Assembly: GCF_036555685.1 (NCBI RefSeq)
Contig: NZ_DATBKY010000172.1
Span: 1-64,000 of the forward strand
Source of the DNA: Actinophytocola sp036555685
GTDB lineage: Bacteria; Actinomycetota; Actinomycetes; Mycobacteriales; Pseudonocardiaceae
DNA length: 64,000 bases
Direction of reading: 5' to 3'
The number at the start of each line of letters is the position of its first letter. Position 1 is the stretch's first letter. Below, piece by piece: positions 1 through 14,001 of the stretch. A program made the position numbers and the translations under genes. The notes under the pieces were generated by a model that searched no databases, was not told the DNA's origin, and worked only from the letters and a program-made list of their open reading frames with translations.

Positions 1-5196
<5,196 letters not shown>

Positions 5197-5244
5197 GGAC
5201 CGAGCCTCCTGCACGCGTGTTGGGCTAGCACCCACACATTCTCG

Positions 5245-5272
5245 TGTATCGACCGGTAGAGAAATGCTGCAA
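5245..5272 (-). promoter_or_regulatory. Possible promoter of the acyl-CoA carboxylase gene
   Basis: On the minus strand TTGCAG (5267-5272) and GATACA (5245-5250) are separated by 16 bases and lie about 50 bases ahead of the GTG start. The match to a sigma70-like promoter is only partial. The rest of the 280-base gap up to 5476 is relatively AT-richer and shows no gene. Confidence 0.3.
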
Positions 5273-5476
5273 TCGACGGAGCCTTGCCCTCGAAGTTGTG
5301 GGGACCAGCCAAAAGATGACTCCGGTCACGCCGCGGCTCCTTCGAAACTCGAGGTCGATGCAAGCGGAGGCGGGTGGCGGGCCGTCAAACGGGGTCCTCG
5401 AGTGACGAGATCGACCGGTACCGGCCCTAGGCTCTGGCGCGACAGCGCGCCAGCACGACCCGAGGTGGTACCCGAC

Positions 5477-5932
5477 ATGGTCTCGACCGAATACGGCCTG
5501 CGCCGCATCGCCGAGCTGGCCCCCGCCGAGCACTGGCTGGCAGTGGTGGTTACCACGCGTGCGGACGGCGAACCGTCCGTCTCGGTCGTGAACGCGGGCA
5601 TCCTGCCCCATCCCGTCACCGGGGAGCAGGTGGTCGCGCTGGTGTCGCAGGCCGGCACGGCCAAGCTCGCGAACATGCGGGCCCACCCCCGCGCCACCCT
5701 GGTCTTCCGCTCCGGCTGGCAGTGGATCGCGGTGTCCGGCACGACCGAGCTCGCCGGCCCCGACGACCCGCATCCCGGCGTGCCGGCCGACCGGCTCCCC
5801 CAACTGCTGCGCGACATCTACCACGCGGCCGGCGGCGAGCACCCCGATCTCGACGAGTACGACCGGGCCATGGCCGAAGAACGGCGGGTCGCCGTCCTCG
5901 TGACGCCGACCAGGTTCAGCACGAACCCGTAA
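5477..5932 (+). CDS. PPOX-fold (pyridoxamine 5'-phosphate oxidase-like) FMN/F420-type protein
   Basis: A 151-aa single-domain protein of the split-barrel flavin-reductase/PPOX superfamily. The N-terminal half has the usual pattern of a strand (WLAVVVTTRADGEPSVSVVN), a loop, and a strand followed by LVSQAGTAKLANMRAHPRAT, the cofactor-binding KxxNLRxxPRA-type motif. FRSGWQWIAVSGTTEL follows. In actinomycetes such proteins bind F420 or FMN and reduce small substrates. The short C-terminal tail with an RRVAVLVTPTRFST strand is typical of the F420-dependent subgroup, but the cofactor is inferred. The ATG at 5477 is chosen because the homologous domain starts there, although the frame is open further upstream to 5171. 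It stands alone between the ACC gene and the acidic-protein gene. Confidence 0.8.
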   Translation: MVSTEYGLRRIAELAPAEHWLAVVVTTRADGEPSVSVVNAGILPHPVTGEQVVALVSQAGTAKLANMRAHPRATLVFRSGWQWIAVSGTTELAGPDDPHPGVPADRLPQLLRDIYHAAGGEHPDLDEYDRAMAEERRVAVLVTPTRFSTNP

Positions 5933-6130
5933 GGCGGGAAAATCCCCCTAGTCCTCGCGCACACCCCCGCACCGATCCCGTACCGGCCGAAGGCCCCCGG
6001 GGGAACCGACGGGGATCGCCCGGATGGCGGGCGCGCTCCACGAACCTAACGTTGTCTCACCCGGACGAGGGTCCGGGCGGGCGCCGGCGGAAGTCGTTGC
6101 GCCCCAACGGAAAACTTTCAGGAGTGCGCC

Positions 6131-6658
6131 ATGACATACCCGGATTTCGACAACCTGGCCGATCTCATCAGGTCCGTGAAGAACCTGGAGCTGCTGGACG
6201 ACGACCCGTCCGAGTGGCCGCCCGGCGACCAGGTGCCGACGGACGAACCACCACCCAACCCCGACGAGGGCTACGACCCCGACGCCCCGCCGCCGTTTCG
6301 CTACGGACCGGCGGACGAGGTCATCTACGACGAGCAACCGGGCGACCACGTCCACACCGAGCCCGCCCCGGAGGTCGCGCCGCACGAGGGGCCCGATGAC
6401 GGGAACATCTACCTCGCGCCCGAGCCGGACGCGGACGACGGCGTCGTCACGACCCAGCCCGTCGAGGAGGCACCGGCCGACGACGTCTACATCGAGCCCG
6501 AGCCGGGCCACGACGAGGACGGCGTCGTGACCATCGACCCCGTCGAGTCCGCCCCGGGCGAGGACGTCCCCATCGGCTCCGACCCGGACGAGAACGACCA
6601 GATCATCACCATCGACCCCGTCGAGTCCGCGCCGGCGGAGGACGTGCCGTTCGACTGA
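6131..6658 (+). CDS. Strongly acidic repeat protein of unknown function
   Basis: I do not recognise this 175-aa protein. It opens with a short, possibly helical segment (MTYPDFDNLADLIRSVKNLE), then becomes almost entirely Asp, Glu, Pro, Gly and Val. The C-terminal half repeats a unit of about 35 residues: acidic stretch, V/I-V/I-T-I/T-x-PVE, S/E-APxEDV, then I/Y/F. Three copies are visible (about residues 105-122, 130-147 and 155-175); the last two share the phrase TIDPVESAP almost exactly. There is no signal peptide, membrane segment or cysteine. An AGGAG ribosome site at 6120-6124 precedes the ATG. Low hydrophobicity implies an intrinsically disordered polyanion; a mimic, counter-ion or Ca2+-binding role would be guesswork. 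It converges on katG. Confidence 0.7.
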   Translation: MTYPDFDNLADLIRSVKNLELLDDDPSEWPPGDQVPTDEPPPNPDEGYDPDAPPPFRYGPADEVIYDEQPGDHVHTEPAPEVAPHEGPDDGNIYLAPEPDADDGVVTTQPVEEAPADDVYIEPEPGHDEDGVVTIDPVESAPGEDVPIGSDPDENDQIITIDPVESAPAEDVPFD

Positions 6659-6744
6659 GCGCCGGTCACCCCCGCGCGCCGGAACGAAGGCGGCATCCGG
6701 TGTCCGGGTCGGCCGGCAGGCGGCCGACCCGGACTTCGCGGTAG

Positions 6745-8979
6745 TCAGCTCAGATCGAAGCGGTCCAGGTTCATGACCTTGGTCCACGCGGAGACGAAGT
6801 CCCGCACGAACTTCTCCCCGGCGTCGTCGCTCGCGTAGACCTCGGCCACCGCGCGCAGCTCCGAGTTCGCGCCGAACACGAGGTCCACCCGGGTGCCGGT
6901 CCACCTGACCTCGCCGGTGGCGCGGTCGCGGCCCTCGAACGTCTCCGCGTCCTCGGACGCCGGCGACCACTCGGTGTCCATGTCGAGCAGGTTCACGAAG
7001 AAGTCGTTCGTCAGCCGCTCCGGCGTGGCGGTGAGCACGCCCAGCGAGGACTGCTGGTACGTCGCGCCCAGGGCCCGCAGGCCGCCCACGAGCACGGTCA
7101 TCTCCGGTGCGCTCAGCGTCAGCAGGTTCGCGCGGTCGATCAGCAGGTACTCCGACGGCAGCCGGTTGCCCTTGCCGCGGTAGTTGCGGAACCCGTCCGC
7201 CGCCGGCTCGAGCGCGGCGAACGACTCGACGTCCGTCTGCTCCTGCGACGCGTCCGTGCGGCCGGCTGTGAACGGCACCTGCACGTCGTGACCGGCGTCG
7301 CGCGCGGCCTGCTCGACCGCAGCCGACCCGCCGAGCACGACCAGGTCGGCGAGCGAGATCCGCTTCCCGCCGGCCTGCGCGTTGTTGAAGGACTCCTGGA
7401 TCCCCTCGAGCGTGCGCAGCACCGTCGCGAGCGAGTCGGGCTCGTTGGCCGCCCACTGCCGCTGCGGCTCGAGCCGGATGCGGCCGCCGTTCGCGCCGCC
7501 GCGCTTGTCGCTGCCGCGGAACGACGAGGCCGCCGCCCACGCGGTCGAGACGAGCTGGGCGATCGACAGGCCCGAGCCGAGGATCTGCCGCTTGAGCGCG
7601 GCGACGTCGTCCGCGCCGACGAGCTCGTGGTCCACGGGAGGCACCGGGTCCTGCCAGATCAGCGTCTCCCGCGGCACCAGCGGGCCGAGGTAGCGCTGGA
7701 CGGGGCCCAGGTCGCGGTGCGTCAGCTTGAACCACGCGCGCGCGAACGCGTCGGCCAGCTCCTCCGGGTGCTCCAGGAACCGGCGCGAGATCGGCTCGTA
7801 AACCGGGTCGAACCGCAGCGCGAGGTCGGTCGTCAGCATCGTCGGCGGGCGCGACAGCGAGCCGTCCGCCGGGTCCGGCACGGTGTTCGCGCCCGCGCCG
7901 TCCTTCGGCTGCCACTGGTGGGCGCCGGCCGGGCTCCGGGTCAGCTCCCACTCGTAACCGAACAGCGTCTCGAAGAAGCTGTTGTCCCACTTCGTCGGCG
8001 TCGGCGTCCACGTGACCTCGAGCCCGCTCGTGATCGCGTCCCGGCCCTTGCCGGTGCCGAAGCTGTTCTTCCAGCCGAGGCCCTGCTCCTCGATCGGCGC
8101 ACCCTCGGGCTCGGCGCCGACGTACACGTCCGGGTCCGCCGCGCCATGGGCCTTGCCGAACGTATGCCCGCCCGCGATCAGCGCGACGGTCTCCTCGTCG
8201 TTCATGGCCATGCGGCGGAAGGTCTCGCGGATGTCGCGGGCCGCGGCGAGCGGGTCGGGTGTCCCGTTCGGGCCCTCCGGGTTCACGTAGATGAGGCCCA
8301 TCTGGACCGCGGCCAGCGGGCTCTCCAGCTGCCGGTCACCGCTGTAGCGCTCGTCGCCCAGCCACGTGCGCTCGGGGCCCCAGTAGACGTCCTCATCGGG
8401 CTCCCACACGTCCGCCCGGCCGCCGGCGAAGCCGAACGTCCGGCAGCCCATCGTCTCCAGCGCACGGTTGCCGGCGAAGATCATCAGGTCGGCCCACGAG
8501 ATGTTGCGGCCGTACTTCTTCTTGACCGGCCAGAGCAGCCGGCGTGCCTTGTCCAGGTTTCCGTTGTCGGGCCAGCTGTTGAGCGGCGCGAAGCGCTGCA
8601 TGCCGGCACCCGCTCCCCCGCGACCGTCGTCGATGCGGTAGGTGCCGGCGCTGTGCCACGCCATCCGGACCATGAACGGGCCGTAGTGGCCGAAGTCGGC
8701 CGGCCACCAGTCCTTCGAGGTGGTCAGCACCTCGTCGACGTCCCGCGCCAGGGCGTCGAGGTCCAGGCTGCTGAACGCCGCCGCGTAGTCGAAGTCCCCG
8801 CCCATGGGGTTGGCGACGTCGGGGTGCTTGCGCAGGATCGTCAGGTTCAGCTGGTCGGGCCACCATTCGCGGCTGCTGCCGCCCTCCGTCGGGTGGCTGA
8901 AGCGGCCCGTCGAGACCGGGCAGCCGCCGGCCTCCGCCACGTTCATCTCTCCGACAACGGCGTCTGGACTGTCAGCCAC
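6745..8979 (-). CDS. katG: Catalase-peroxidase
   Basis: Bifunctional heme catalase-peroxidase that removes H2O2 and oxidises small substrates in the cytosol. At 744 aa it is the usual KatG length. The distal heme pocket is present as Arg105, Trp108 and His109 (VRMAWHSAGTYR). The Tyr and Met needed for the Met-Tyr-Trp crosslink are in MGLIYVNPEGPNG and RRMAMNDEE, and the proximal His is in GGHTFGKAHG. The C-terminal duplicated domain runs to the end. The GTG start at 8979 is chosen because GGAGG lies six bases upstream; ATG at 8946 is the alternative. Unlike many mycobacterial katG genes there is no furA next to it. A 14-base palindrome lies about 110 bases upstream. Confidence 0.97.
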   Translation of the reverse strand: MADSPDAVVGEMNVAEAGGCPVSTGRFSHPTEGGSSREWWPDQLNLTILRKHPDVANPMGGDFDYAAAFSSLDLDALARDVDEVLTTSKDWWPADFGHYGPFMVRMAWHSAGTYRIDDGRGGAGAGMQRFAPLNSWPDNGNLDKARRLLWPVKKKYGRNISWADLMIFAGNRALETMGCRTFGFAGGRADVWEPDEDVYWGPERTWLGDERYSGDRQLESPLAAVQMGLIYVNPEGPNGTPDPLAAARDIRETFRRMAMNDEETVALIAGGHTFGKAHGAADPDVYVGAEPEGAPIEEQGLGWKNSFGTGKGRDAITSGLEVTWTPTPTKWDNSFFETLFGYEWELTRSPAGAHQWQPKDGAGANTVPDPADGSLSRPPTMLTTDLALRFDPVYEPISRRFLEHPEELADAFARAWFKLTHRDLGPVQRYLGPLVPRETLIWQDPVPPVDHELVGADDVAALKRQILGSGLSIAQLVSTAWAAASSFRGSDKRGGANGGRIRLEPQRQWAANEPDSLATVLRTLEGIQESFNNAQAGGKRISLADLVVLGGSAAVEQAARDAGHDVQVPFTAGRTDASQEQTDVESFAALEPAADGFRNYRGKGNRLPSEYLLIDRANLLTLSAPEMTVLVGGLRALGATYQQSSLGVLTATPERLTNDFFVNLLDMDTEWSPASEDAETFEGRDRATGEVRWTGTRVDLVFGANSELRAVAEVYASDDAGEKFVRDFVSAWTKVMNLDRFDLS

Positions 8980-9089
8980 GTGAACCCTCCGAGATAAGCA
9001 GCAGCATGTTCGACAACGTCGCGACCCGACGACGCATGACACGCGAAAGCCCCGCGGCGCGTGTCCGCGAAGGGACGACCGGGGCGTCA

Positions 9090-9103
9090 CACTACGCGTA
9101 GTG
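9090..9103. promoter_or_regulatory. Perfect 14-base palindrome upstream of katG
   Basis: CACTACGCGTAGTG reads identically on both strands. It lies between the AraC regulator's stop and katG, directly followed by GTGATCA; a second GTGATCAC straddles the AraC stop codon (9125-9132). The position fits an operator for katG, but the binding protein is unknown. Confidence 0.4.
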
Positions 9104-9128
9104 ATCATCGCCCACCCGCCCCGGGTGA

Positions 9129-9881
9129 TCACCCCGTCCGGCGGTCGCGGTGGGTTCCCGGAGTGTGGCCGAAGGCGCGGCGGAAGACGTCGATGAACGC
9201 GCTCGTGGACGACCAGCCGCAGGTGTGCGCCACGGCCGTGACCGGCACGTTCTCCGCCAGCAGCACCAGCGCGCGGTAGAGCCGGAGCTGGGTGCGCCAC
9301 TGCGGGAACGTCATGCCGAGATCGGCCTTGAAGAGCCGGCTCAGGGTCCGGTCACTCGCGCCGACCCGGGCGCCGAGAGCGGCCAGCGTGCGGTTGTCGG
9401 CCGGGTCCGCGCGCAGGATCGCGCACACGGCCCGTAGCCGGGAGTCGCTCGGTGCCGGCAGGTGGAACGGTTGCTGCGGCGACGCGCGGAGCTGGTCGAG
9501 CAGGACGGCGCGAAGCCGGCGCCGCTCGGGCGTGTCGTCGTGCGGCGGGCGGGTGTAGGCGAGGATCAGCTCGCGCAGCAGCGGCCCGACCTCGAGCACG
9601 CCGGGCTCGGTCAGCCGCAGGGGGTTCGTGGTCGCGGGCAGGCCGACCAGGTGCAGCTCGAGCTCGCCGTGCGCCTCGTGCGCGTGGACGGTACCGGCCG
9701 GCACCCAGATCGCCCGCGTGGCCGGGGCGACCCAGGAGCCACGGTCGGTGGCGATCGCCAGCACTCCCCTGGCCGCGTACACGATCTGGTGATCGTCGTG
9801 GCGGTGTGCGTCGATGGCGGCTCCGGCCGCGAGCGTCTGGACCCGGGTCGGCGCCGCGGGCGTGTGGCGGATCTGCGTCAT
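9129..9881 (-). CDS. AraC-family regulator with N-terminal cupin domain
   Basis: A 250-aa transcription regulator. Residues about 15-110 form a cupin-type sensing barrel with the metal-binding-like HRHDDHQIVY segment. About 150-245 is the double helix-turn-helix AraC DNA-binding domain (LAALGARVGASDRTLSRLFKADLGMTF, then AHTCGWSSTSAFIDVFRRAFGHTPG). This layout matches the AraC subgroup usually found divergent from an exporter it controls. Here it is divergent from the MFS gene starting at 9936 with only 54 bases between, so local regulation of that exporter is likely. The ATG at 9881 has no clear ribosome site, so a leaderless transcript or an upstream start is possible. Confidence 0.88.
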   Translation of the reverse strand: MTQIRHTPAAPTRVQTLAAGAAIDAHRHDDHQIVYAARGVLAIATDRGSWVAPATRAIWVPAGTVHAHEAHGELELHLVGLPATTNPLRLTEPGVLEVGPLLRELILAYTRPPHDDTPERRRLRAVLLDQLRASPQQPFHLPAPSDSRLRAVCAILRADPADNRTLAALGARVGASDRTLSRLFKADLGMTFPQWRTQLRLYRALVLLAENVPVTAVAHTCGWSSTSAFIDVFRRAFGHTPGTHRDRRTG

Positions 9882-9935
9882 CGAATGGCATTTTATCGGA
9901 AGCGGGACACCGCTCCGGCTCGCGAACATGGCAAC

Positions 9936-11096
9936 GTGGCGCGGAACAAGTCGATCCTCCTGTTGGCCATCGGGCACGCGTGCGTGGACGTCTACCAGGG
10001 CTCGGTGGCCGCGCTCGTGCCGTTCTTCGTCGCCGAGCGGGCCTACGGCTACGCCGCGGCGTCCGGCATCGTGCTCGCCGCGTCGCTGCTGTCGTCGGTC
10101 GCGCAGCCACTGTTCGGCGCGCTGACCGACCGGTGGGCGATGCCGTGGCTGGTGCCGGCGAGCACGTTGCTCGGCGGGCTCGGCATCGCGCTCAGCGGCG
10201 TCAGCGGCTCGTACGCGCTGACACTGGCCTTCGTCGCGGTGTCCGGGATCGGCGTCGCCGCCTACCACCCCGAGTCCGCCCGCATCGCGCGGATCGCCAG
10301 CGGCCGCAGCAACACCGCGATGGGCTGGTTCTCGCTCGGCGGCAACATCGGGTTCGCGGCCGCGCCCGTCCTCGTCGCGGCCGTCATGGCCGTCGGCGGC
10401 CTGCGCCTGACGCCGCTGCTCGTCGTGCCGGCCCTCGCCGGCAGCGTGCTGTGCCTGTCCGTCCTGCGCGCGCTCGGCCCGGGACCGCGGTCGAGCAGCC
10501 GCGCCGCGCGGTCCGGGCGGAGCGACGACACGGCGTCGTTCGTGAAGCTCTCCCTCGCCGTGATCTGCCGGTCGATCGTCTTCGTCGGCGTGAGCGCGTT
10601 CATCGCCCTCTACGCCGCGCAGCGGACGGGCGGGGGGACCGCGGCGGGCAGCGGCGCGCTGTTCCTGCTGTACCTCGGCGGGGCGGTGGGCACGATCCTG
10701 GGCAGCCGGCTGGCCGACCGCTGGGACCGGGTCGGCGTGGTGCGCTGGTCGTACCTGATCACGGTCGGCGCCGTCGCCGGTGTCGTCTTCGTGCCGGGGC
10801 CCGCCCTGTACGTGTTCGTGGCGCTGACCTCCGCCGGCCTCTACGTCCCGTTCTCGCTGCAGATCACGCTCGCCCAGGACTACCTGCCCACGCGGGTCGG
10901 CACCGCCAGCGGCGTCACCCTCGGCCTGACCGTCAGCATCGGCGGCATCGCGAGCCCGCTCATCGGCACGATCGCCGACCACACCTCCCTGCAGGCGGCC
11001 CTCGCGCCGCTGATCGCGCTGCCCGTGCTGAGCTGGCTGCTGGCCCGCACGTTGCCCGAGCCGGTCGTGACCGAAAACCTTGTGCCACTGCGGTAA
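9936..11096 (+). CDS. MFS transporter, fosmidomycin-resistance (Fsr)-like
   Basis: A 386-aa inner-membrane drug/proton antiporter of the major facilitator superfamily with about 12 hydrophobic segments. The first helix, LLLAIGHACVDVYQGSVAALVPFF, carries the GHxxVDxxxG pattern typical of the Fsr-like subgroup. FGALTDRW after helix 2 is the loop 2-3 MFS motif, and the SYALTLAFVAVSGIGVAAYHPES segment with its HPES is also typical of Fsr relatives. The GTG at 9936 is used because the first helix begins just after it; an in-frame ATG at 9885 would almost touch the divergent regulator's start. The substrate is unknown. The neighbouring AraC protein is the probable regulator. Confidence 0.87.
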   Translation: MARNKSILLLAIGHACVDVYQGSVAALVPFFVAERAYGYAAASGIVLAASLLSSVAQPLFGALTDRWAMPWLVPASTLLGGLGIALSGVSGSYALTLAFVAVSGIGVAAYHPESARIARIASGRSNTAMGWFSLGGNIGFAAAPVLVAAVMAVGGLRLTPLLVVPALAGSVLCLSVLRALGPGPRSSSRAARSGRSDDTASFVKLSLAVICRSIVFVGVSAFIALYAAQRTGGGTAAGSGALFLLYLGGAVGTILGSRLADRWDRVGVVRWSYLITVGAVAGVVFVPGPALYVFVALTSAGLYVPFSLQITLAQDYLPTRVGTASGVTLGLTVSIGGIASPLIGTIADHTSLQAALAPLIALPVLSWLLARTLPEPVVTENLVPLR

Positions 11097-11140
11097 TCTC
11101 CGAGATCGACCAGGTCGGGGCCTGCACTCGGGGGACCCTG

Positions 11141-12778
11141 TTGCCTGCCTACCGCGAGGACATCAGCGCCGGCCGCGCGCGAAAGCGGCTGATCATCGCC
11201 GGTGGCGCCGTGCTGACCGTCGTGATCACCGTGTTCGGCGTACTCCAGCTCCTGCCGTCGGGCGACAACGCGAAGCCCGCGACCGCCGCGGACGAGCCGG
11301 CGACCGCCCTCACGGCGACCGAGCTGACGAACGAGTTCCTCAACGAGCTCACCGCGGGCGACGCCGCGGCGGCCGGCAAGCTCACCGACGACGCGGCGGC
11401 CGCGACCAAGCAGCTCGGTGACGTCTGGCAGGGGCTCGCGCCGACCTCCCTCGTCGCGAGCCGGGACGAGCTCGTCGAGCCGGCGGCCGGCGCGACCGTG
11501 GCCGTCGAGCCGTTCACGCTCAGCTGGGACCTCGGCGACGGCCGTGCCTGGGAGTACAAGAGCTCGCTGCGGCTCGCCAGGAAGGGCGCGGACTGGCTGG
11601 TCCGGTGGCAGCCGGGCATCGTGCACCCGAACCTCGCCGCCGGGCAGCGGCTCGTGCTGCACGACCTGACCGGGCAGCCCGCCGTGGTCGGCCGCGGCGG
11701 CGCGCCGCTGATCACGTGGACCGGGGACGGGACGACCGCCAAGGACCCGCGGTTCGCGCCGCTGCTGCTGCCCGCCATGGGCCGTGTCGCGAGGGGACGG
11801 ACCCCGGCGGACGGCTGGTACGTCGCGTCGGCGAACGCCGCCGGCAAGGACGTCCGGGTCCTGCATGGCAGGCCGACGAAGCCGCTCGCCTCGACCCTGA
11901 GCCAGCCGGTCCAGGCGGCGGCCCAGACGGCGGTGGACGGGCAGGCCGCCCCGACGATGATCGTGGCCATCCAGCCGTCGACCGGTGACCTGCTCGCCGT
12001 CGCCCAGAACGCAGCCGCCGGCGACGATCTGGTGGCGCTGCACGGGCTCTTCCCGCCCGGCTCGACGTTCAAGATCGCCACCGCGACCGCCCTCCTCGAC
12101 GCCGGCATAGCCGGCATCGAGACCGTCGTGCCGTGCCCCGGCTCGGCCACGATCGGCCAGCGAACCGTGCGCAACGCCGGCTTCGAGCTCGGCGACGTGC
12201 CGCTGCGCACCGCGTTCGCGCAGTCGTGCAACACGACGTTCGCGATGCAGGCGGCGAAGCTGCCGCCCGGCGCGCTCCCCCGCGCCGCGAGCCGGCTGGG
12301 CCTCGCCGCCGACTTCGCCATCCCCGGCATCAAGACGGAGGCCGGGACCGTGCCGGCCGCGGCGAACTCGACCGAGCAGGTCGAGAACAGCATCGGCCAG
12401 GGCCGGGTGGTGGCCAGCTGCTTCGGCATGGCACTCGTCGCCGCGACGGTCGCCGCCGGTCGTGCGATCACGCCGCGGCTGTGGCGCGACCTCAAGACGA
12501 CGGTCAACGCCGGCTACGAGCCGCCGCCCGGCGCGGTGGTCGCCTCGCTGCGGACGATGATGCGCGACGTCGTCACCTCCGGACGCGGCAGCGCGCTCGA
12601 CCGCTACGGCGACGTCCACGGCAAGACCGGCACCGCTCAGTTCGACGACGGCACGCAGGCCCACGGCTGGTTCGCCGGCTACCGCGGCGACCTCGCCTTC
12701 GCGACGCTGGTGAAGGACTCCTCGTCCTCGTCCGCCGCGGTCACCGTCACGGGCGCGTTCCTCGGCGGCATCGGCTGA
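11141..12778 (+). CDS. Penicillin-binding protein with NTF2-like N-terminal domain
   Basis: A 545-aa membrane-anchored transpeptidase that crosslinks peptidoglycan. One N-terminal membrane helix (about residues 16-36) is followed by an NTF2-like domain (TATELTNEFLNELTAGD onward) of the type seen before the catalytic part of MecA-like PBPs. The transpeptidase has all three active-site motifs: SxxK at Ser308-Lys311 (PGSTFK), SxN at Ser362-Asn364 (SCN) and KTG at Lys495. The dimerisation region between them is short, so the protein is compact for a class B PBP. The TTG start follows GGGGGA at about six bases; upstream sequence in this frame overlaps the MFS gene and is not coding. It follows that gene by 44 bases. 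Confidence 0.9.
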   Translation: MPAYREDISAGRARKRLIIAGGAVLTVVITVFGVLQLLPSGDNAKPATAADEPATALTATELTNEFLNELTAGDAAAAGKLTDDAAAATKQLGDVWQGLAPTSLVASRDELVEPAAGATVAVEPFTLSWDLGDGRAWEYKSSLRLARKGADWLVRWQPGIVHPNLAAGQRLVLHDLTGQPAVVGRGGAPLITWTGDGTTAKDPRFAPLLLPAMGRVARGRTPADGWYVASANAAGKDVRVLHGRPTKPLASTLSQPVQAAAQTAVDGQAAPTMIVAIQPSTGDLLAVAQNAAAGDDLVALHGLFPPGSTFKIATATALLDAGIAGIETVVPCPGSATIGQRTVRNAGFELGDVPLRTAFAQSCNTTFAMQAAKLPPGALPRAASRLGLAADFAIPGIKTEAGTVPAAANSTEQVENSIGQGRVVASCFGMALVAATVAAGRAITPRLWRDLKTTVNAGYEPPPGAVVASLRTMMRDVVTSGRGSALDRYGDVHGKTGTAQFDDGTQAHGWFAGYRGDLAFATLVKDSSSSSAAVTVTGAFLGGIG

Positions 12779-12784
12779 CCGGGG

Positions 12785-13486
12785 TCACGAGATCGCCGGA
12801 TCCGTCGGCTCCAGCACCATGTCCGCCAGGTGCGTCCCGGGCGGCGCGGACAGCACGAAGAACATCGCCGAGGCCACGGAGTCGGGGGCTAGGTAGCGCT
12901 CCGACTCGAACGGGCCGCCCTCGAAGCGGCGCACGATGCGCTGCATGTCGGTCGCGACCCGGCCCGGATAGATGCTCGTCACCCGGACACCGTTGCCCAT
13001 CTCCTCCTGTCGCAGCGCCTGCGCGAAGACCCGCAGCGCGTGCTTGCTCGCCGCGTACGCCGAGCGGCCGGCCGGCGAGCCGGCGACGACCGTCGAGTTC
13101 ACGAGAATGACCCGGCCGCGCGCAGCCCGTAGGGCGGGCAGCAGATTGCGAGTCATTTCCACTACGCCGAAAAAGTTCACCGCGAAGACGTCCCGCCACA
13201 CCTCGTCCGGAGTCGCGATGATCGTGTCCCGCTCGAACACGCCGGCGCAGTGCACCAGGAGGTCGACCTCGGCCAGCTCCGGCGGAACCAGGCCGATGCC
13301 CTCCGACGTGGCCAGATCGACCTGCCAGTGGAATGCGTCGGGTAGCTCCGTCACCATCGACTTGAGCGCCACCGCGTCGCGACCGGCCAGGCACAACGCG
13401 TACCCGTCGGCCAGCAGATTCACGACAGACCGGCCAATTCCCCCAGTAGCCCCTACCACCACAGCGATGGGCTTACCTGCCACCAC
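12785..13486 (-). CDS. Short-chain dehydrogenase/reductase (SDR)
   Basis: A 233-aa NAD(P)-dependent oxidoreductase of the classical SDR family. The glycine-rich nucleotide motif GATGGIG lies near residue 10, followed by HCAG in strand 4, the catalytic Ser in NSTVV, and the YAASK catalytic Tyr-Lys pair. SIYPGRVATDM after the active site is also typical. Start: two consecutive GTG codons (13486 and 13483) follow GAAAGGGATC; the first is chosen, and the open frame further upstream has no homology to SDRs. It converges on the PBP gene with only six bases between stops. Substrate unknown. Confidence 0.9.
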   Translation of the reverse strand: MVAGKPIAVVVGATGGIGRSVVNLLADGYALCLAGRDAVALKSMVTELPDAFHWQVDLATSEGIGLVPPELAEVDLLVHCAGVFERDTIIATPDEVWRDVFAVNFFGVVEMTRNLLPALRAARGRVILVNSTVVAGSPAGRSAYAASKHALRVFAQALRQEEMGNGVRVTSIYPGRVATDMQRIVRRFEGGPFESERYLAPDSVASAMFFVLSAPPGTHLADMVLEPTDPAIS

Positions 13487-13627
13487 GATCCCTTTCTGCC
13501 GAACGGAGAGCGCTTGCGCGCAATCCCTATTCGATCCGGCCGAGACCGTCGCTACAGCCATACGCAAGCGAAATCGCTACGACTACTGAGCGTCGCGTGA
13601 TGTGACCAAAATGGACAAAGCATGGCG

Positions 13628-13658
13628 AAAGGCCGCAATCGGCATGATTGCGGCCTTT
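13628..13658 (-). terminator. Hairpin terminator after the DUF4242 gene
   Basis: A perfect 13-base-pair inverted repeat (AAAGGCCGCAATC and its complement) with the five-base loop GGCAT lies 19 bases beyond the DUF4242 stop codon. Being symmetrical it could act both ways; the pyrimidine-rich tail CTTTCTTCC is on the plus strand. Confidence 0.75.
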
Positions 13659-13677
13659 CTTCCGTGGCGGCTCCCGA

Positions 13678-13929
13678 TCAGGAACCCTCCTGCACCTGGA
13701 AGATCTCGTCGGCCACCAGCCCGTGCGCGTCCCGGTGCACGGACTCCGCGGCCTTCGCGTCGGGGGCGTCGACCAGGCAGAAGATCTTGCCCTCCGACTC
13801 GTCGACCCAGTATCTGAGGTAGTTCACCCCGCGGCCTTCCTGCGTCTGCAGGTCGGCCGCGTGCGCCTTGGCGACGTCGTCGATGCTGACCTCGCCGTCG
13901 ATCGAGTGAACATCCATGAACAGTGCCAT
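13678..13929 (-). CDS. DUF4242 small protein (SCO4226-like, possible nickel/metal binding)
   Basis: An 83-aa protein of the DUF4242 family, a ferredoxin-like fold found widely in actinomycetes; the Streptomyces member SCO4226 was described as nickel-binding. Visible family marks are the start MALFMDVHSI, RYWVDESEGKIFCLVDAPDA, and HRDAHGLVADEIFQV near the end. AAGGAG precedes the ATG. It lies 72 bases downstream of the LAL regulator on the same strand, so co-transcription is possible, and a strong hairpin ends it. The biochemical role is not known. Confidence 0.85.
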   Translation of the reverse strand: MALFMDVHSIDGEVSIDDVAKAHAADLQTQEGRGVNYLRYWVDESEGKIFCLVDAPDAKAAESVHRDAHGLVADEIFQVQEGS

Positions 13930-14001
13930 TTCCGGCTCCTTCGTTCGTTGTCGTACACACAGCGAACCTCGCGTGAGCCGGGTCGGCATCGGGCGTGTTC
14001 C

